NCBI GenBank assembly: GCA_965197825.1
Contig: CBDANW010000002.1
Coordinates: 2,352,527 to 2,416,526, forward strand
DNA length: 64,000 nucleotides
Origin: CBDANW01 sp965197825
GTDB taxonomy: Bacteria; Acidobacteriota; Vicinamibacteria; Marinacidobacterales; DATDRI01
Direction: 5' to 3'
The translations under genes and the position numbers were made by a program. The notes beneath the pieces were generated by a model, which saw nothing but the letters and a program-made list of their open reading frames with translations, made no database searches and had not been told where the DNA came from. Positions within the stretch are counted from its first letter, which is position 1; each line of letters opens with the position of its first letter. Positions 43,359-51,902 of the stretch are shown here, one piece after another.

Positions 43359-44163
43359 TCAGGGAGCGGAGAAAACGCTCTCCAGCCCTGAGACGTTGCT
43401 CGCCATGACCGACAGGTAGTCCCCTGCGGCCGGGCGGTTGCCACAGGGATCGAACACGACGTTCTCCAGACCCATCCCCTTCAGTTTTTCTGCGGTCTCG
43501 GCGAGGGGCTCGCCTTCCCACAGCATCCACTCGGCGGGATGCTCTTCGAGAACACGCTCCAGATCGTGCCACGCCTCGTTGGCGGGGAAGGCATCCGGCT
43601 CGAAATGGACGGCGCGGAGGTTCAAGCCGTGTCGACGGGCCAGGTACTGGTAGACGGGATAGGAGCCCATCAGGGGCCGGTCGGCTTTCCCCGCCAACGC
43701 TTGCTCCATCCGTTCGTCGAGCTCGATCAGATCGCGCTCGAGTGAGGCGAAGCCCTCCTTGAACGTCGCTTCGTCCGCCGGGCGCGCTTCCACGAAAGCA
43801 TCCCGAATCGCCTTCGCATGCTCGACGGCGAGCTCCGGATCGAGCCAGGTGGTAAACGCGGCCTCCCCATGGCTGTGCTCTCCCTCGGGTCCGTGACTGT
43901 GCACCACAGTTCCCTCCATCACGAGATAGTGATCGCGAAAGCTCGCCGAGGTGTGAACGAGCTTCGACGCCGGCAGGGAGACCGTCTCCACCCACTTCGC
44001 ATAGCTCGCGCCGTTCAACAGGATCCGATCCGCTTTCTGGAACGATGAAATCGCCTCGGCGTCCGGCTTCCAAAACGCCGGATCGCCCTGGATCTCGGGG
44101 AAGTGGACCTCGACGAGCTCCCCACCGATACGCTCGGCGAAGTACTGAAGCGGGTTGATCCAA
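43359..44163 (-). pseudogene. Zinc/manganese ABC transporter solute-binding protein (ZnuA-like), 5' truncated
   Basis: Open from 44163 to 43359 on the minus strand. It starts mid-domain at INPLQYFAERIGGELVEVHF, the first strand of cluster A-I binding proteins, which should be preceded by a signal peptide and ~25 residues that are absent. Features include the His-rich loop VVHSHGPEGEHSHGEAAF, FTTWLDPELA, GSYPVYQYLARRHGL and the C-terminal GMGLENVVFDP. ZnuA delivers metal to its ABC permease; no permease genes are nearby. The first internal ATG (44018) would give only a fragment. Sequence upstream (44164-44515) has no match. Confidence 0.75.
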
Positions 44164-44515
44164 TAAATTGGAGAATGGGTTGTCCTGAGCGCGCTAACCG
44201 CTACCGTCGACGTCTTTAAAGGCGTGAACAGGAATGGATTAGCGAAGTATGGTTTTTGCAGCGTTTTGGCATTGGGTTTGCTTTGTGGCTAGCGAGAATC
44301 TAGTGGTTGTTTGCCTGAAGAGAGAGGCTTATTATTTTTTCCGTTGTACACTTCCGGCGGCATACCGTGTGCGCTTTGCTCTGGCTTCGCCACCCCGCAG
44401 CCTGCAGATTCTCAGGCAGTTACCTGGTTGTCAGCCCCGTTGCGTTTCGGGATTGACAAGGTTCATTCGTTTGTAATATACGGAGGAGTCAGATGGGGAA
44501 TGTAGCGAAAACCCT
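44164..44515. promoter_or_regulatory. Former upstream region of the 46-kb TonB receptor, with promoter
   Basis: About 350 bp without a gene. TTGACA at 44453-44458 is followed by TAATAT at 44474 (15-bp spacer) or ATATAC at 44476 (17-bp spacer), on the plus strand. A GGAGGAG and an ATG (44493) lie just after. The IS256 element at 44524 now separates this promoter from the receptor at 46036. The sequence is more AT-rich than its surroundings. Confidence 0.55.
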
Positions 44516-44523
44516 AGGTTCGC
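44516..44523. repeat. Target-site duplication, left
   Basis: AGGTTCGC immediately left of the IS256-family element; identical to 45924-45931 on the right. Eight bases is the usual IS256-family duplication. Confidence 0.95.
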
Positions 44524-45923
44524 GGTCAAGTCTTAATTTTCCTGTCAAATCTCCGTACGGTTCCCCGCGCTCGGTTAAGCTGCTGATTCCTCCGACGTGC
44601 CTTGCGGGAGAAGCTCGTTGCGAAGCTCCTCGATTTTCCTAGCGGCGAAGACATCCATCCTCACGCCGCGCCATTTGTTTGCGACGGCCAAGAGCACAGC
44701 GAACGAGAGTTTCATCGCGGCCTCCTCGGTGAAGAAGTGAGGAATGACCTTTGTGCGACGTTTGTGCTCTCCGAACGTGCGCTCAAGTAGATTCGACGTG
44801 CGAAGCCTTTTGTGATGCGCCGCAGGAAGGAGTAGCGCCTGAAGACACGCTTCGAAGGTCTCTTCCATGCACTTCATCGCGCTCGGGAATCGTTGACGGT
44901 ACCGAGCGATCACCTCCCGACCCTTCTTCAGCCCTTGCTCGTAGCTGTTCGCATGGAACGACTCAAGGATGGCCGCCTTGAGTTCGTCGCGCACTTCCTT
45001 CGGAGCCTTGCCCAGGATGTTCTCGAGGCGGTGCTTCTGGCAACGTTGCTTGAGGCTTCGAGGGAAGACCTCTGCGATCGCTTTGAGCACTCCAGGATTC
45101 CCGTCCGTCACGATGAGCAACGGCTCCCTCATTCCTCGGGCCACCATCTCCTGCAAAAACCCCTTCCAGTTCTCGTAGGATTCTCGGTTGCCGACACCGA
45201 TATGAAGAAGAACTCGCGTCCCATCAGCGCGATAGCCGGTCGCAACGAGGATGGGCTCTTTCCTCTCCGCTCCTTGGTGGTAGCGCAGGTACGTGCCGTC
45301 GAGCTCGAGATACAACAGCTTCTCGTTCGAGAGATCCCGTTTTCGAAACGCCTCGAAATCCTCCGACAGACACCGTGTGACCCGGCTCACCACCGACTTC
45401 GAGACACCCGTGCCGCTCAGCACGTCCGCGAACGTCGCCTCAATGTCACGCGTCGACATCCCGTGGACGTACATCCGCGCGATCAGTTCATCGAGTTTCT
45501 CGGTCCGGCTCACGTAGGCGTCGAGAATCTTTGACTGAAACACCTTCTCTGTTTCTCGTACCCGCGGCACTTGCACCGTTACCGCTCCCTCGCCCGTGAG
45601 GACCCGATGCGACTCATACCCGTTGCGTCGTCCCTTCTCCTTCGTCGTTGCCGGAGCGTTCTCATAGTAGTTTCGACCCAACGCCTCCGTCACCTCGCGC
45701 TCCAACGCATATTGAAGCATCATCTGAGCTCCCGACCGGACGATCTCCGAGAGATTCATCTCCCCAAATACCAGTTGTTCCTCGAACTGCTTGAGCAATC
45801 GCTGACTCGGTAGTACCTTTCCCATGATGTATGGTTCTCCTTTTCTGTCCCCATGACGGGGACGGGTTTGAGCTTGGGGAACCATACATCGTTTTTCTTT
45901 GACAGGAATCTTAAGACATCACC
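44524..45923 (-). mobile_element. Complete IS256-family element, 1400 bp
   Basis: Bounded by imperfect 26-bp inverted repeats: GGTCAAGTCTTAATTTTCCT at the left and, in complement, GGTGATGTCTTAAGATTCCT at the right, both continuing GTCAAA. A perfect 8-bp duplication AGGTTCGC flanks both ends. It contains one transposase gene on the minus strand. Positions 45617-45923 are identical to 1-307, so at least two copies exist. Each end carries TTGACA facing outward (45899-45904 on plus), a possible -35 for hybrid promoters. Intact, probably recently active. Confidence 0.95.
44575..45825 (-). CDS. IS256-family transposase (intact)
   Basis: 416 residues from ATG 45825, chosen because GGAG lies upstream and the sequence MGKVLPSQRLLKQFEEQ begins there; the frame opens 20 codons earlier inside the terminal repeat. 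DDE residues: LLYLELDGTYLRYHQG (first Asp), LLIVTDGNPGVLKAIAEVF (second Asp), then RCQKHRLENILGKAPKEV and the C-terminal Glu block LRTSNLLERTFGEHKRRT. The second half of the C-terminus (AVLLAVANKWRGVRMD) is complete. Cut-and-copy transposition with 8-bp duplication is known for the family. Confidence 0.93.
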   Translation of the reverse strand: MGKVLPSQRLLKQFEEQLVFGEMNLSEIVRSGAQMMLQYALEREVTEALGRNYYENAPATTKEKGRRNGYESHRVLTGEGAVTVQVPRVRETEKVFQSKILDAYVSRTEKLDELIARMYVHGMSTRDIEATFADVLSGTGVSKSVVSRVTRCLSEDFEAFRKRDLSNEKLLYLELDGTYLRYHQGAERKEPILVATGYRADGTRVLLHIGVGNRESYENWKGFLQEMVARGMREPLLIVTDGNPGVLKAIAEVFPRSLKQRCQKHRLENILGKAPKEVRDELKAAILESFHANSYEQGLKKGREVIARYRQRFPSAMKCMEETFEACLQALLLPAAHHKRLRTSNLLERTFGEHKRRTKVIPHFFTEEAAMKLSFAVLLAVANKWRGVRMDVFAARKIEELRNELLPQGTSEESAA

Positions 45924-45931
45924 AGGTTCGC
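45924..45931. repeat. Target-site duplication, right
   Basis: AGGTTCGC, matching 44516-44523. The following ~100 bp (45932-46035) is the leader of the TonB receptor gene. Confidence 0.95.
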
Positions 45932-46035
45932 TAGGAAAGGTACCGCTACATACCTCGTGGGTCGGCGGTGCCCCGATTATTGGGTCAATGTTGCTAGTCC
46001 CCATTAGATTTGTTGATTCCCGCATTCAAGGAGGA

Positions 46036-49003
46036 ATGATGAAACGGAGACAGACGCTAATGCTTGTCATGTCCCTACTCCTCGTTTTGGGTTTCGCGGC
46101 CAGCGAGGCCGCGGCTCAGGTCGGGGACGGGAGCCTCAGTGGCACTGTCAGGGACGAACAGCAAGGGGCGCTGCCAGGGGTGACGATCACCGCGACCAGT
46201 GATCAGTTGATCACGCCCCGGACGGCGGTGACGGATGCCAGCGGTACCTACCGGCTGGGCAATCTACCACCCGGCACGTATTCCCTGACGGGCGAGCTCA
46301 CCGGGTTCGCCATATACAAACAAGAAGGCGTCCGGCTACGCGCCGCTGCCAACTTTGCGGTGGATATGGTCCTCACCATAGGTGCCGTGGAAGAGACGAT
46401 CACGGTCACGGCCGAGTCGCCCATGCTGGAGATCACACGCCCGAGTAACCTAATCAACATCGAGGGCGAGTTCCAGCAGGCGATACCCGTCTCCGACGGT
46501 AAGTTCTGGAGCGATGTCCTTGACTTCACGCCGGGCGTCTTGACGCGCCCGCACAACGATGGCAGCGGGCGCCAGAACTACTTCGGGAACGCCAGCGACC
46601 ACCGGGACGCGGTCCTGCTGATGGAAGGCTACGTCGCATCGAACTACAACGACTCGAACATCAACCGGACCGGCCTGAGCACCGCGGCGATCGCGGACAC
46701 GCAGGTCAAAATTGGCGGTGTCGACGCGGCGGCGCCGATGGGCTACGGCCTGGTGATCAACGCGATTGCAAAGAGCGGCGGCAACCGGCTCTCCGGCTCG
46801 GCGTCATGGGTCATGCAGGACATCGACTGGAACGCCGACAACACGGATGGGGGCCAACCCGCCACCCGGCAGATCAACCAGTGGGATTTCTCACTGGGTG
46901 GCCCCATCAAGCAGGACGGTGTGGGCTTTTGGCGCGCTCCGCATTACGAATAACGAGACCAACTCCTCCAAGAATCCGGAACGGGCCGAGACTCTCAGAC
47001 AACTCTTCAACGTCACCGAGTTCGACAACAATAACTTCTCCGGTGTTCAGCCGTTCGTCAAGGTGACGGGCCAGCTGGGAACCAACCACACCTTGTCGGG
47101 CGCGTGGCAGAACGACCGGCTCGACTTGCTGACCACGGATCAAACCTCGGCCTTTCAGTCGGAGGTGTTGTCGACGGGCGGCTCGATGTACGGTGGCAGA
47201 CTGACGTCGGTGTGGGGGAACAACATGACGACGAACTCCGCAGTTAGCTACAACAACAAGGGCGGCAACGACCTGTCGAGCTACGAAGGGCGCATCATAG
47301 ACGGCCCAGCCATCTCGATTCACCAGACCGCGGAGCCTGATGGGGGCATCCTCGAAGGTTCGGGCACGGTGGCGCAAGCGGGCGCCAACATGGGCGGCTG
47401 CGACGCGTGCCTGCAGCTCGACGACGCGTCGGTGCTGATGTTGCGCGGCGATCTGTCCTTGTACGTGGATGACATGGCCGGAACACACACGTTCGAGACC
47501 GGTTTCTTCTTGATGCCGCGGAACAGGTACCGTCGAACCGAAGTGTTCCTGAACAACGGGTTCATCAACGAGTCGCAGGCGTTCAACGACCCGGACGATG
47601 CGTCGGCGGGAACCTTTCCGTTCCACCGGCGGTTCCTCACCAGCGATCTGACAACCACCGCCTCGGCCGGTGAAGATTCCGACAATGCGTTTTATGTCCA
47701 GGACACCTGGAAGCCGACCGATCGGCTGACGGCGACGCTCGGCGTGCGAGTCGACTTTGTGAAGCGGAACGACTTGAATCGCGGGTTCCAAACCGTGTCG
47801 ACCACCGAGATCGGTCCCCGGTTCGGCGCCTCGTATCTCCTGACCGACGACGCGAGGAACGTGCTGCGGGGCAGCTTTACGCGAGTCCACGAGCAGCTCC
47901 AGGGCGGCCGTCACCCGGTTTCGTCGTTTGGCGGCGAACCCACAGCGGCTTTCCGGGATGAGTACGACGTGCGTTTTGACGGCAGCTTCAGTTCCGTGAT
48001 CATCACGCCGGCGGAGCTCGATACGACCTCGACGGCGCAGTTCGCGGACGACCTCAGCCAACCCATCGTCGACGAGGGGATCATCGGCTACCGGCGACAG
48101 TTCGGGGGCGAAGTGGCCATCGACATGGCGGGCGTCTTCCGGAGAATCTCGAACATGAACGGACGGGTCGACATCAACGGCATCTACCCCGACGGGGCGC
48201 GCCAGGCCTTCATCGGGTTCGGCCTGATCGATCCGGACTCGGGCGTTATTGAGCAGCTCCGGAACAACACCTGGAGCACGATCAGCTACCAGGCTCTGCA
48301 GATCACGCTCACCAAGAACATGTCACGCGGTTTCCAGGCGATGGTGGCGGTCCACAAGCAGTGGCAGCATCTGAACGGCACGTGGAATCCAACCGATCGG
48401 GCGGGCTTCCTTGAGGGGGCGGCCCCCGGCCAGGTGGACGCGTTCCCCAACAACAAGCTGCTCTTTCGGGTACGTGGTCCCGCCGACCACCGCACCATTC
48501 CCCAATCCACCAACGCCAATATGTGGTTCCCGTATTCCGTCCGTACGGCCGGGACGTGGCAGTCGCCCATTGGCCTAACCGTGTCGGGCAACCTCTCGTT
48601 CATCAAGCCCAGTTGGAGTGGTCCGATCAACGACCGCCTCTCTCGGAATGACCCGGACATTCTCGTTTTCGGGCCACCGAGAGTGACATCCTCGACGGGT
48701 GCCGTACAATCGAACCCGTTGTCGAGACGCGAGCGCTACGTCTTCGAAACGCGAGGGGAGGGGCAGGAACTGCTGCCTGTCGTGGTCCAACTAGGGATCA
48801 AGCTGCAATATCGGATCAACCTCGGCGGCACCCATGAGGCCCTGGTTGGGGGCACCATTCTGAATATGCTCAACGGCGGCAACGGCTTGGAGTTCGCCCG
48901 CGGCGGCGCCAACCGGACGTATTCTGGAGACACCATCTTCCTGCAGCCGGGCAATCTGCAACCGCCCCGCTCGTTTCAGATCGACTTGACGTACCGGTTC
49001 TAA
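46036..49003 (+). pseudogene. TonB-dependent receptor with CarboxypepD_reg domain, frameshifted
   Basis: ATG 46036 behind AAGGAGG. Signal peptide (LMLVMSLLLVLGFAASEAAAQ), CarboxypepD_reg domain (GSLSGTVRDEQQGALPGVTI, GNLPPGTYSLTGELTGF), plug (VEETITVTAESPMLEITRPS). One base is missing near 46930: after GPIKQDG the first frame reaches TAA at 46952, while homology continues from ALRITNNETNSS in the next frame to 49003. The barrel is otherwise complete and ends FQIDLTYRF. The plug segment NAIAKSGGNRLSGSA corresponds to the usual N-x-V-T-K-S-G-T-N motif. IS256 lies between its promoter and leader, so expression is also affected. Either recently inactivated or a single sequencing error. Confidence 0.85.
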
Positions 49004-49026
49004 TCTGTAGGTTGTAGGTGATTGAG

Positions 49027-49075
49027 GCCCACGCCGCCGGCTAGACATAGCCGGCGGCGTGGGCTTTTCTTTTTT
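49027..49075 (+). terminator. Rho-independent terminator after the TonB receptor
   Basis: A perfect 17-bp stem (GCCCACGCCGCCGGCTA and its complement at 49048-49064) with a 4-base loop, followed by TTTTCTTTTTT. Confidence 0.95.
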
Positions 49076-49198
49076 CTGAGCTGGTGGTTGATCGTGTCGT
49101 CTAGTGCCGTTCCAACTTGGGCATTGGGCGCGAGAACTACCGTCGTCCCCAGAGTAATTTAGGGGATTATATACGAAAGTGGCGAAATGCCCCCTGCC

Positions 49199-49369
49199 TC
49201 ACTCCGACCGTTTGGGCATCACCTTACGAACGCGGACGGTGCGTAGCAGCGCCTTGACCGCATCCTTGAACGTTCCGGGGAGTCGCAAGTCCTCGCGTAG
49301 CTCCTTCGCGGTCGGCTGGTAAGACGGATGGGGTACTTCGACTGTGTGAGACTTACTCGGCTTTTTCAC
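49199..49369 (-). CDS. Small basic protein, last gene of the IS1595 cassette (56 aa)
   Basis: GTG 49369, preceded by GGAGGTGA, encodes MKKPSKSHTVEVPHPSYQPT, then AKELREDLRLPGTFKDAVKA and LLRTVRVRKVMPKRSE. The start overlaps the stop of the 205-residue gene (GTGA), so translation is coupled. It is basic, with a helical centre, and has no membrane segment. Not recognised. Its perfect ribosome site, coupling and position inside the element argue it is real. It could be a DNA-binding accessory or control protein (inference only). Confidence 0.65.
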   Translation of the reverse strand: MKKPSKSHTVEVPHPSYQPTAKELREDLRLPGTFKDAVKALLRTVRVRKVMPKRSE

Positions 49370-49983
49370 TGCTCACCTCCGTTTATTGGCACTGGCTTCC
49401 CACCCCGAATAACGATGTCTGTCCTCTTGTAAACCGCAGCGTTTTTCAATCTGGCTGCTGGCCGCCTGACTCCGAACGTATGAGTCCGACCACCTCCTGA
49501 TGCACCCGCCTTGCTTCCTTCGTACTTCCAATCAGTTTTTTCGAGGAACACAACATCGACGCGCCATATGAGCATGGCCTTACCCGCCTCAATTGTTTCT
49601 GTCGGGTCTACCAAGTATCGCCATATGATGTACCAACCAGAGTGATCATAGTGCGACTGGATCGCCCATGGGCGCGAGCTGCCCTTACTTTCGAGCGAGT
49701 CGCCGGGCCTCAACGGTCGAGACGCACCGCGCCGACACAGATCAGGAAACCGTTGTTGAGCCGTGAAAGCGTGCCTGTGCTTCTCATAGTTACTCAGAGT
49801 GTCGAGAGCTTTCGTTCCGAACATGCTGACCAGGGCACTAAAGATGTTCGCCTGCTCGACGTACAGTTCGATAAAATCCGGTTCACCTAGGCGTGTCTCG
49901 ATGAACTTGATTGACTTTCGAATCGCTGACACTTCAAGACCAATCGGCAACTGGACATTCGGATCAAAGCAGCGGTGTGTCAC
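49366..49983 (-). CDS. Unknown 205-aa protein coupled to the methyltransferase
   Basis: Overlaps the methyltransferase stop by 4 bp (ATGA at 49980-49983). It opens MTHRCFDPNVQLPIGLEVSA, helical at first (SIKFIETRLGEPDFIELYVE), then a mixed region YIIWRYLVDPTETIEAGKAM followed by WRVDVVFLEKTDWKYEGSKA. The last piece has an Asp, a hydrophobic strand and D-W-K, which could be a PD-(D/E)xK nuclease core, and the gene pairs with a methyltransferase, so a type II restriction enzyme is a candidate. This is inference; the family is not recognised and a non-nuclease partner is possible. Confidence 0.6.
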   Translation of the reverse strand: MTHRCFDPNVQLPIGLEVSAIRKSIKFIETRLGEPDFIELYVEQANIFSALVSMFGTKALDTLSNYEKHRHAFTAQQRFPDLCRRGASRPLRPGDSLESKGSSRPWAIQSHYDHSGWYIIWRYLVDPTETIEAGKAMLIWRVDVVFLEKTDWKYEGSKAGASGGGRTHTFGVRRPAARLKNAAVYKRTDIVIRGGKPVPINGGEQ

Positions 49984-50840
49984 ACTTCAACTTTTGCCAG
50001 TTTAGGAATTGCCCGCTTTCCCATTAGGTAGAAATCCTCGTTTCCCTCAATGCCAATGCTATCTAGGCCACAGGCCGTTGCCGCCGCTATTGTCGATCCT
50101 GAACCAGCAAATGGATCTAGGACGCAGCCGGTGTCCATCGGTAGGCATGCACGGATAACCAAACGCAGAAATGCTTGAGGTTTCAGGGATGGGTGTGGTG
50201 CGATTTCCCGCTCTTTTCCACGCGCGGGAGACGATTTGACTACGTCCTTGAACGGCTCGGTCGGCGAAAGCCGCCTTAACCCCCCCGTCCCCCATTTTCT
50301 GAGGTTATCCTGAACACGCCCTTCGCACGGTTTTCTGAAAATCCCCCAAGGCTCGAAGCATGAACGGGGCATCACCGATACGTTATCGAACTCTTCGTGT
50401 GCGTTTTTTGGCCGGTCACCACCGCGAAGCGTTTGCACTTGACGGATCAACTCTCCCCGCTTCTCGAATCCTGTCAAAACGAACGGCTCGTAGACTAGAT
50501 GTGAAAGCAGTGGGTTAGTCGCAACAAAAACATGGGCACCTGGAACCAGAACTGGATATAGCAAGGTTGCGAACCGCGCAAAGAACTGTCGTAACCGCAT
50601 CACGTCACGGTCTTTAAGGACCGTGAACCTAGGCAAAGGACTACGCTTACAGCCATCGAACGATGGCGGAATACGCCAGACTCCACCCGATCCGTTCTTC
50701 CGCTTTGTAAGTTGGGATTCGGTGTACTCGATAAGCCCGTAAGGTGGATCGGTAACGACGGCCTGAATCGAAGCTCGATCGGCCCGGGCCAGCCAAGCAA
50801 AAGCATCATCCTGAATAAAACGATATCGTTTTGGCGTCAC
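49980..50840 (-). CDS. Beta-class DNA methyltransferase (N6-adenine or N4-cytosine)
   Basis: 286 residues. Motif IV, DPPYG, is near residue 31 (QAVVTDPPYGLIEYTE), and the SAM-binding motif I comes late (CVLDPFAGSGSTIAAATACG, then GLDSIGIEGNEDFY); this IV-before-I order defines the beta class. DPPY favours adenine methylation. A variable region of about 150 residues between them would hold the target-recognition part. Start overlaps the transposase stop (ATGA 50837-50840), and stop overlaps the next gene. Carried by the IS1595 element; it may mark element DNA or work with a linked nuclease. Intact. Confidence 0.9.
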   Translation of the reverse strand: MTPKRYRFIQDDAFAWLARADRASIQAVVTDPPYGLIEYTESQLTKRKNGSGGVWRIPPSFDGCKRSPLPRFTVLKDRDVMRLRQFFARFATLLYPVLVPGAHVFVATNPLLSHLVYEPFVLTGFEKRGELIRQVQTLRGGDRPKNAHEEFDNVSVMPRSCFEPWGIFRKPCEGRVQDNLRKWGTGGLRRLSPTEPFKDVVKSSPARGKEREIAPHPSLKPQAFLRLVIRACLPMDTGCVLDPFAGSGSTIAAATACGLDSIGIEGNEDFYLMGKRAIPKLAKVEV

Positions 50841-51811
50841 GAACGCGCCCCGCTTGCCAGCCCGTTGTCGGCGATCAACGTTCGGTAGCGGAGTCGTTTT
50901 CCCTCCATGCCGCCGCTGACAGAGGCCATTTGATCGATTGTGTCTTGCTCACGGAGGTTGTGCCGCCCGGCGAACTCTTGCACGTAGCGGTCAAGGTGCT
51001 TCGGGGACAGCTTGTGGAAGGTGCCCTTGTGGGCACGTTTGAGCATCGACCAGAACGATTCAATGCCGTTGACGTGAACATCCCCTTTGACGTACTCGGA
51101 GAGCGAGTGGCGGACTGATTCGTGATTCGGCAGCGCCGTGTAGGCTTTCGCTTCATCGGTGTACACCGGAGCATCGGTCTTGACGTTGCGGTGTACGAAG
51201 CCCTGTAGCGTCTCGGCGGTCGTGTCGTTTACGACCTTTGCGGAGACCTTGTTGGACCGGCGGTCCTTCGCGCCCACAACGGCGATTTTACCAGTAGGCC
51301 CACGTCCTGTCAAATGCTTGCGCTTCGCCAGGCTCATGTTCTTGGCCTTGCCGCCGAAGTAAGCCTCATCTACCTCAACCGGGCCGCCGAACAGCGGCAC
51401 GTCCTGAGACATGGCGACTCGGAGCCGCTGCGCAAGAAACCATGCGGATTTCTGTGTGATTCCCAAGTCACGGTGCAGCTTCATGCTTGACACGCTCTTG
51501 AGGCTAGTCATGAGTTCGAACGTGGCAATAAGCCAGTCCTGACAGCCAATCTTCGAACTTTCCATCACGGTGCCTGTTTTCACGCTGAACTTTTTCCCAC
51601 ACTCCTTCTCGCGGCAGCGGTAGGGCATCGTCTTGTGCTTGCACCCAGTCTGAACGTTGACCGAGCCGCACTCTGGGCAGCAGACGCCGTTCGGCCAACG
51701 CTGCTCGGTAAACCAGCGTTCGGCGGTTTCGTCGTCGGGGAACATCCGCCCGATCTGTTTTACGGTGATTCCCTTCCGGTAGGCTTTTCCGGGGGCCTTG
51801 TGTTTCTTCAT
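50837..51811 (-). CDS. IS1595-family (ISXO2-like) transposase
   Basis: 324 residues from ATG 51811. The N-terminal zinc ribbon (GVCCPECGSVNVQTGCKHK, YRCREKECGKKFSVKTGT) is the IS1595 signature, followed by a helix-turn-helix-like region (QKSAWFLAQRLRVAM). The ISXO2-type DDE core has VEVDEAYFGGKAKN (first Asp), APVYTDEAKAY (second Asp) and VNGIESFWSMLKRAHKGTF (the N/E third position). Intact and first gene of the four-gene coupled cassette. Confidence 0.93.
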   Translation of the reverse strand: MKKHKAPGKAYRKGITVKQIGRMFPDDETAERWFTEQRWPNGVCCPECGSVNVQTGCKHKTMPYRCREKECGKKFSVKTGTVMESSKIGCQDWLIATFELMTSLKSVSSMKLHRDLGITQKSAWFLAQRLRVAMSQDVPLFGGPVEVDEAYFGGKAKNMSLAKRKHLTGRGPTGKIAVVGAKDRRSNKVSAKVVNDTTAETLQGFVHRNVKTDAPVYTDEAKAYTALPNHESVRHSLSEYVKGDVHVNGIESFWSMLKRAHKGTFHKLSPKHLDRYVQEFAGRHNLREQDTIDQMASVSGGMEGKRLRYRTLIADNGLASGARS

Positions 51812-51902
51812 GATGGGAGAATCTTACAGGAAAGTGGCGTGGCTGTCAAGCGCTATTTCGCCACTTTCGTATATAATCCCCGTAATTTAGGTTGGAACGG
51901 CA

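Larger units (their letters stand above)
49162..51881 (-). mobile_element. IS1595-family transporter element with methyltransferase passenger genes, 2720 bp
   Basis: Inverted ends GGGGATTATATACGAAAGTG at 49162 and the complement of the same sequence ending 51881; the match continues GCGAAAT for about 27 bp. A perfect 8-bp duplication GTAATTTA flanks it (49154-49161 and 51882-51889). It contains, all on the minus strand and overlapping by 4 bp, transposase, DNA methyltransferase, a 205-residue protein and a 56-residue protein. IS1595-family elements with passenger genes are known; the exact cargo here is the point of interest. It sits inside a 72-bp MITE. Confidence 0.93.
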
